DNA from: Erodium maritimum
Taxonomy: Eukaryota > Streptophyta > Magnoliopsida > Geraniales > Geraniaceae
Assembly (NCBI GenBank): GCA_963921825.1
Contig: OY997588.1
Location: 9,066,001-9,130,000 of the forward strand
DNA: 64,000 bases
Reading direction: 5' to 3'
Under the pieces are notes generated by a model. That model saw only the letters and a list, made by a program, of their open reading frames with translations, was not told the DNA's origin and ran no database searches. The position numbers and the translations under genes are program-made. Of this stretch, positions 57,301 to 64,000 are shown piece after piece (position 1 is the stretch's first letter; the number at the start of each line of letters is the position of its first letter).

Positions 57301-60046
57301 ATGTTGATTATATATATATATATGTATATTGGACTTTGACCTCCAGTCTGATCCTTAACATGGTTTCTTGATTTGTGTGTATGCTAATGCTGCATTCCAT
57401 TGATTGCATATCACATTGCCCTTGAGAGGTTCAGATTATTACGAATCAAGATTGTCAAAGGAAACTTAATATTTTCTTGCTGTTTAGGCTTTTCTTTCTT
57501 CAGTTGCTAGAGATCGACCTTGAATCTGTTATTTGGCACTTCCATTGATGCATCGTTTCATTTGTTACAGGGGGAAATGGACTGTCCATTCTACTTGAAA
57601 ACTGGGAGGTGATTGTCTGCCGACTTGTGTCTATTAGTTTATCATAATGAAATATTTTATTTTGGAAATTCTTAAATACATTCATCTTTTATGAAACAGT
57701 TGCAAGTATGGTGCGACTTGCCGCTACAATCATCCTGAGAGGAGTGGTATGAATATCACTTGGAGCCTTTAATTTTAGTAGGATATTTAGAGGCATAGTT
57801 CAAATTCTACCTCTATCCCTGAGATTTTTGTGCAGTAATAATTCCACTTGCAGCTGCAACAGGTCATTCCATTATAGCTTCTCCGGCAACTACTCTGAAC
57901 CTTGGATTTGTGACTCCAGCTGCTTCTATTTATCAAACAATTGAACATGGATTGACTCAACCTACGGTAAACTGAAAACTGCTTGTATTGCTCCCTCGGA
58001 AACGATTTTAATTCATTGAAGTTGTATCAAATAGATGCTTTCTCATTGACCATATATAAATAATTTTTGCCGTTAAATCAATGTTCTATTGAGTTCTTAC
58101 CTCTACTATAAGAGGGGTTGAAAACTTGGGCATACCTATGTTGCAATCAGTGAATTCTTTCTGCATATCAAGTTGCTTGCTTAGTCTTGCAGTTATATGG
58201 GATTCTTTGGTGATATGCGCTTCCATTTTCTTTCTTAGATTTCCAAGTTTGAATGGCAATAATTCCTATAAATGTCATGAATTGGTAAAAGCTTAGTGTC
58301 TTTTGAGATGCTTTTGGGTTAGGGAATGATAAATCAGAGCTGCGTGGAAGGTTTGTTTGCCTTCTTTTTTCCTTTTTCTCTCTCCCACATACGAGGACTA
58401 TTATTTCTTCACCTTTTCTATGTTCTTGTTTTAGTACAGTGGCCTTTGGGTTACATAATCTGTCATTTTGTTTACCCTCATAAATTCATTTCATATGGAG
58501 AGGGTGGGTGGGATTTGAACCCTCAAGGAGGCATATAAATTTTTTCATACCATAAAATTTCATTTCTTTATTCTCCCTCAACATTATTGTGTGTGTAAAA
58601 GTTTCCTATGCTTTATATACTTACATTTGATTCAAGACTGATATGCATGTCTTTACTTTTCTTTCTGTTGCAGCTGGGAGTAGGAACGACTATCTATCCC
58701 CAACGACCTGGACAGACCGAGTGTGATGTGTGTATCTTCTTAACTTATATTACGAGTTATTATGCAGTATGTTTGTGTAAATGAATCTAGCGTAATAGAA
58801 AGGAGAAGAAAAAGGAGGCGTTAACTATGACAATTGCATTCCATTTTAATGTTCTCAAACTTCCATATATATATATATATATATACACGTACACATTTGA
58901 ATATTCTTTATGATGCACATGTTTTTTAGCATTGTTGATAGTCTTTATCCTATATCAATACTGATTGTTCTTGTCTCAGCACTACATGAAGACCGGGGTG
59001 TGTAAATTTGGGGAAACATGCAAGTTCGACCACCCTCTTGATCGATCAACACCAACCTTTAAGCAAGCTTTGCTCCAAAATGTAAAGCTTACTCTTGCAG
59101 GACTACCCAGAAGAGAGGTACATTTTTGTTTCATAAGTTGGACTTTGTTCTTAAAAACTATTTCTAAGAGCATCCACATTACTCTAGCTAGTCTACATGT
59201 CAACGTCACCAAATTCCAGTATTCCTTCAATTCTTCATCCAAATCATCGCCGTGCTTTGCAACACCAAGTTATTTCAATGAATAGTGCAGTCCAACCTAA
59301 AAATTCAGAATTAGAGTAATGAATATGATTTTAATACATTTGAATGATTTCGAAAACAAAATTGAAATTACATATAGAAGTTATAACGAAATGAAAATAT
59401 AAATTGAAAATAAATTGGTCCCCGTACACTTTGGAATAATCCACCACTTTTTGATAACCAAATTGCGCTAGTTTGGTCCTTGGCCATGTTGAAAGTGTCC
59501 TTTGTCCAATTTCGATACCCTCGTCAACAATTTAATGGTTGAGAATCGGGTGCGTGTAATCGTATGGTGGAAAGGGATTAAAATTGTCTGACATTTTGAC
59601 ATCATGGGTTGAAAATGTTTGGGGTATGTAAGAGATTGGCCTTGCAATATCAGCATTTCATAGATATGTAGTTTGACATGGTAACAAGAAATTTAACTGG
59701 TTCCAATGATCTTTATGTCCAAAGTGATGAAGCTTGTAGCTGTGCAAATCGTTGAACAAAAGTATTTTGCCTCCTGTATTCTGCATCCAGCACATTTCTT
59801 GCTAACTTTAATGCTCTTATAAGTTATACCCAAATAACATTTATATCTTTTGTGTCAACTTGACAGGGTGTATCTATATGCCCGTATTACTTGAAGACTG
59901 GCACATGCAAGTATGGAGCAACTTGCAAGTTTGACCATCCACCTCCAGTAGAGGTCATGGCTATGGCATCATCATCACAAGGACAAGCCACATCTGTTGC
60001 CGCTGGTGAAGCCGAAACTGACCAGAAAGACACTGAAACTCGGTAA
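54383..60046 (+). CDS. HUA1: HUA1-type zinc finger CCCH RNA-binding protein
   Basis: Twelve exons encode 459 aa: 54383–54530, 55764–56011, 56442–56501, 56601–56678, 56762–56815, 56929–57132, 57571–57608, 57700–57746, 57836–57966, 58674–58727, 58980–59117, 59867–60046. Six CCCH fingers of C-X8-C-X5-C-X3-H form are visible. The first is C99–C108–C114–H118. Each has the HUA1-style core ([66 protein letters not shown]). [19 protein letters not shown] and [11 protein letters not shown] match HUA1. Arabidopsis HUA1 binds AGAMOUS pre-mRNA and promotes its processing with HUA2 and HEN4; the same nuclear RNA role is inferred here. The finger linkers PERPG and PQRPG are conserved. No finger has lost a ligand. 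The 1.2-kb first intron is the longest and no insertion was found in it. Confidence 0.95.
59167..59290. mobile_element. MITE fragment with GAGCATCCACA end in HUA1 intron 11
   Basis: GAGCATCCACATTACTCTAGC begins a stretch with words such as TCATCCAAATC. The terminus matches the GAGCATC/GATGCTC ends of the MITE at 13764–14050. No inverted right end was found before exon 12, so the copy is probably truncated. Confidence 0.35.
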
Positions 60047-61055
60047 TAATTAAATCTTCTGGTGTGCCTCGAATGAAGCCTATACATGGGCCTCAATTGT
60101 GCTGTTGTATTTTCAATCACTAAAAAAATTGAGTATTTGCATTGAACAAATGAATTTGGATTTATGAATCTATTTCTATATGTATAATATAGTTCAGTTC
60201 TAATGGCTGAAGGATTGATATTCTCTTACATATAATGTTCTCTAGGTTCTGATACAACCAGGGTTGTAAAAACCGGCCTAGATGTTGATTTTCTCAATAC
60301 CGGTCCGATTTTAACAAATCTGGTTATCTTAGAGGGATTTGGATAATTTTTGCCGGTGCTATAAAAATTGGTCCAAGCGGCCACCTACCTAGGTGGTGCA
60401 TAAGTGGGATTTTTACAACATGGACCGGATTTTTATTTTTCTTAAACCTCTATTATTAACCATTTTACCTATGTGTTGCTACTAATGTGATATTTATCAT
60501 AAAATTATCACCAAACGTTTGTAACCTGCCTTTTTCCATCTTAGGAACTCCCTCACCCTCTTTTGCTACAATCCTAGCCGAACTTCTCCACCGTCGATGG
60601 CTAACATGGTCCTTCAAATTTGGTTTATTCTACTTCTCCTTGTTCCATTATTTTCTCTCGCTGTGTTGAAATTGTCACGGTCGTTTCTTCCTTTCTTAAA
60701 ATGGCCACCTCTCGTTTTTTTCTTCTCTAATTCCATTTCTCATCTCTGCTGGTGAAGGATTTGAGAGATTTGTGGTAAGCTTTCTTGTGGGTGTTGACTT
60801 CGATGGTTGAGGAGTGCTTGTAGGTTCTCTTTTAGATTTGATGGTTTCAGTTTTTTGCCCCTTTTACCGTCATGAGTCGTCGATGGAGTGGTAAGGTTCC
60901 TTTTTCGTCTTTCAGGTAACGAGATCATATTTTGATAGTATTTGTGTAGTATGTATTTATTAATAATAAAAAAAATCGAAAAATACAAATCCAATTAATC
61001 TTTGACCTAACATTTTTAATGACTACTCTATTATGATAGAGCAGATAAGTTAATC
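60047..61055. other. Convergent spacer between HUA1 and the DUF212 gene
   Basis: The 3' untranslated region of HUA1, a MITE-like unit at 60259–60424, then sequence with no recognised gene. A frame at 60740–60994 on the minus strand is not supported by any family resemblance. Confidence 0.5.
60259..60424. mobile_element. Small hAT-like MITE downstream of HUA1
   Basis: The left end CAGGGTTGTAAAAACCGG and right end TTTTTACAACATGG are inverted imperfect copies. The interior repeats CCGG and GGTCC words. CAGGGTTGTAAAA termini are common in plant hAT-type MITEs. No convincing 8-bp target duplication was found. Confidence 0.5.
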
Positions 61056-63476
61056 TCACATGATACTAGACACTACCAAGCTCGCCAAGAAACCCAAGAC
61101 TCCACCTGCAATGACTTCAAGTCGAGTATGACCTACTGATTCTTTCAGTGGAGTAACATTCCCAACTCTTCCCTCTACCTCAGCTCGCCTAGCTCTCTTC
61201 CGTAAAGAACTTGGTTCCTCACCGGAGACGGAGCCGAGACTCTTCATGATCATCGTGACAGTTGGTGATTTTGGTTGAGAATCAATCACCTGATCCCCAC
61301 CTTCCAAGGGCGTTGCATCCATTAGATTGTTGAGTGATTTTGCGTGGATCCCAACTTCTCTTCTCACCCCCTACACAACCAAAGAGCAAATATAAACCCC
61401 AAAGACTTGTACACTACACAAACTTACTCATATGTATAATACTTATTGGGTTAATGGTAAAAAAAGTACCAAATATTTTGAATTTTTTATCGGTGGATAT
61501 ATTTATCTTTAAATCGTTGTGGGGTGTAACCGAATTTATATTTTGTTGCACTTTCTGTTAATTTATTTCAAAATATTTATTTTGTCCTTGGAATTTTAAG
61601 TTCAAAATATTTTTTTTCTTAAAATTCTACTATCCTACTAATTTTTTTTTATTTTACTAACCTAACAGAGATAATTAAATTCTGGAGTTTTCGTTTTTAC
61701 TACTAATTTAATTTGAATCGATGAGTGCAAAATTATTATTTCAGAACAATCTGACGTAGAATGCAACGAAATAAAAGTTGGAACCACAATCCGTAACCAT
61801 TTAAAAATAAAGATATTAATCTATAAAAGTTATTAGTAAAATAAATAACAATGTTTTTACCTGGGCATCAAACATGATAAGGCCAGCATATACAACGGTA
61901 AGGCCAAAAATGGGATCCGAGAAACCCCTGCAGTTCAATGCGATGGAAATGGAATACACCAGCTCAAGTCAATCAACAAATTTAATGTTAAGAGTATAAA
62001 ATTATAATTAAGCTCTTATAATCCTCAACAGTATAATTAAAGATTTTGATTATTTTACTAATATTTAAGAAATATATAATTGGTATTATAAATATAAAAT
62101 ATGTTTGTAGCATACTGTTAGCAATTTTGCTTTTGTCAACTTAACAGGTGAGAGGGGAAGATGCTAACCTTTCAAGGGCGATGGTTGTTGCAGCAGCCAC
62201 AACCGCCTAAGAATCAGAACAAGCAAAACAGAAATAAACATTTTGTATCAGTTCTCAACACAATATATAAGTACTTATACTTCTTTTTTTTCCTTTTCCT
62301 CAATCTTGGAAATTTTTTATTTTCAATTTAGTCTTTTTTGTTATTTTTCATCCAAAGTACCTAAAATGTCTATAACACCCCTCACTAACAATCAAATTTA
62401 TAAATTCATGTCGTTGATTTTCCAGAAACTCCTGAATGCTTATCTTCTCTTCTCTAACAACCTTCTTGGTGCCGGAGATTTCCACCTCTGGCAACCTCAA
62501 AGGTTCAAGTTTTGGCATCCAAAAATCCCTTACAATAAGTACTCAATAATTTTTGGCATCCAAAACTTTTAATTACCTATAATCAAATAATAGAATGACT
62601 CACAAATACATACACAAAGGGTTTGGAGGAAAATGATTTAGAAATGATTTTGTAGGAATCAATTGGCACATGATTTAGAGAAATCATTTGCAGAAAAAAA
62701 AACTCTAAAAATTATTTGGAAAAAAAGAGAGTCAAAAACTCTGTAAAAGAAGAAAAAAATCAGGGATAGTTTTGATATTTTTTTTTAAAAAATTGATCAT
62801 GTATTTGGTACATGACTATTTTCCGTCTAAAATTAAAAGAAAAATACCAAACTAATAATAAAACTTGCCCAGAAAAAAATTCTCCTACCTTGTTGGTTTT
62901 TTTTACAGTTTGGCGATTTTTTTGTCCACTCCAACTTGTACTAAATGTTTTATTCTGACTATTTGTAAATATTATGAATTCAATATTTAGTACTTTGTTT
63001 CTATTGTTTATCCTACCTCAACCAAATTTGTGATCATCCAACATGAACTTGCATGAAATTCTAATATTAAAATTCTCATGATAACCCTTCAAAGCTTAAT
63101 ATAAGAAATAAATTCATAATATCACTCACTCATTTCCATTTTTTCAGAAAGCTGAATCGTAGACAGAAACAGTACTGACCGAGGAATGGGTGGAAGGGAA
63201 GCCTCCAGATAAAAGAGCAGTCTTCAAATCAAAGTCCTCGCCGTAAAAAAGAGTCGCAGCCAGAGGCTTCACCAGCTGCCCGACAGCCGCCGACCCAGCC
63301 GCCGCCATAAAAACCTTGTTGTGGGCGATTTCAACCATGTCCTCCAGCCTCAGCGCCGCCGCCGCCGCCACACTGACCCGATCTGGACGGTTCCTCTGTT
63401 TTTTGCCATTTCCGATGAACGGTTTGTCCGAAAAGGACATGGATCGGGAATAGCAGTGCTGCTGCAACATCATCAT
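61056..63476 (-). CDS. DUF212 membrane protein (acid phosphatase/vanadium haloperoxidase-related)
   Basis: Four exons on the minus strand, 63476–63180, 62206–62169, 61927–61861 and 61370–61056, encode 238 aa. The N-terminus has three adjacent Met codons and is basic, Ser- and Ala-rich, possibly a plastid transit peptide. The DUF212/YuiD core follows: EIAHNKVFMAAAGSAAVGQL, KTALLSGGFPSTHSS, AVVAAATTIALERGF, GLTVVYAGLIMFDAQGVRRE, then the C-terminal ESVGHTRLEVIAGGVLGFL. PSTHSS with the later GHT matches the PAP2-like phosphatase motifs, and the protein is predicted to span the membrane several times. Biochemical activity is unknown. At3g12685, which adjoins HUA1 in Arabidopsis, is the likely counterpart by memory. 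Exon 2 is only 38 bp. Confidence 0.9.
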
Positions 63477-63944
63477 GTCTGCGGAATTCCCTGACAGTGT
63501 CTCTGTCTCGACCTCAACATCGAAGTTATGATTGTGAAAGCTGACCTAACAAAAGGTCTGTTTGGTGAAGTTCGGTCGACCATTAACTAGGGTGTTGGGT
63601 GTTGACTTCGTTTTAGGCTGGATAATCCTATGTGTTTTGGACCATTTTTTTTCTTCTTAAAAACATATTTTAGATTTTATGTTCTAAGTTAACTAATATA
63701 AATATTTACGACTCAAAATCTGTTGTCCTCACACCAGCATTTCCGTTAGTTTCTCCAGCAACAAAGTACTCGATAGTGTCACCATTGGTGGTGGTGTTCG
63801 AAATCACTGTCGACGGTGGTGGTCTTGAAGGATTAATGATGATAGCTGTCGTGGCCCAACGGCGTCCAATAAAGTCACTTCTGACTATCCAACCTCCCTC
63901 CCTCCCCCCCCCCCCCCATGGAGAAGGATGTTAGACTTCTCGGT
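63477..63944. other. Upstream region of the DUF212 gene
   Basis: Promoter and leader of the minus-strand DUF212 gene, then AT-rich sequence. A run of 15 or so C lies at 63904–63917, directly before the CACTA end. No gene is recognised. Confidence 0.4.
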
Positions 63945-64000
63945 CACTACAAAAATATCAAAAGAGGTGGCTGGATTCAGCCCCATCTGCCACTCGACGC
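63945..64000 (+). mobile_element. CACTA transposon terminus running off the right edge
   Basis: CACTACAAAAATATCAAAAG is a canonical plant CACTA terminal sequence. It is followed by GGTGGCTGGATTCAGCCCC and CATCTGCCACTCGACGC, compatible with the GC-richer subterminal repeats of these elements. Only 56 bp are visible, so size and intactness cannot be judged. Confidence 0.6.

Noticed and set aside
58485-58545. SINE in HUA1 intron 9 based on GGTTCAAATCCC on the minus strand
   Set aside because: Only a B-box-like word is present; no convincing A box, body or target duplication, so it is mentioned only as a hint.
1-64000. CRISPR arrays, bacterial operons or an LTR-flanked element
   Set aside because: The DNA is plant nuclear. 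I found no spaced short identical repeats, no ribosome binding sites with packed genes, and no pair of long direct repeats with primer-binding or reverse-transcriptase signals that I could support.

Overview
The window is plant nuclear DNA from a flowering dicot. It is AT-rich, its genes have many short GT–AG introns, and its proteins are plant-specific: an LRR receptor kinase, a NAC factor, a TBL acetyltransferase, a plastid L34 with transit peptide and a six-finger HUA1 protein. I cannot name the species; a rosid-type core eudicot is a guess. Exon structures were built by hand from splice sites and reading-frame phase. All predicted junctions keep frame.

Layout. 1–2677 (+): 3' part of a non-RD LRR receptor kinase. 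5811–9586 (+): CHUP1/IPGA1-related coiled-coil protein. 10390–10461 (-): tRNA-Pro(AGG). 11203–13559 (-): trichome birefringence-like protein (TBL38 type). 13.6–25.8 kb: gene-empty, repeat-rich block. 25854–27801 (+): plastid ribosomal protein L34. 27.8–33.4 kb: repeats and insertions. 33435–35099 (+): NAC factor SOMBRERO. 36029–40793 (-): CTP synthase, 21 coding exons. 43578–49400 (-): ABCD2-type plastid ABC half-transporter. 49.6–53.6 kb: LINE and foldback elements. 54383–60046 (+): HUA1. 61056–63476 (-): DUF212 membrane protein, convergent with HUA1.

The genes do not form one pathway. Two neighbour pairs look like retained ancestral order: HUA1 with the DUF212 gene (At3g12680/At3g12685 in Arabidopsis) and TBL38 with plastid L34 (At1g29050/At1g29070). 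Both rest on memory of the Arabidopsis map.

The most informative non-genic content is mobile DNA. There are three copies of one long-inverted-repeat MITE with 9-bp target duplications, one making up most of a TBL intron. Further items are a second long-TIR MITE, a reverse-transcriptase-less LINE with a 13-bp target duplication 200 bp upstream of ABCD2, two extremely short LINE-tail insertions, a CACTA remnant plus another CACTA end at the right edge, and an inverted pair of about 1 kb repeats. I saw no convincing new biological system. The candidates for follow-up are the non-autonomous elements and their positions in introns and promoters.
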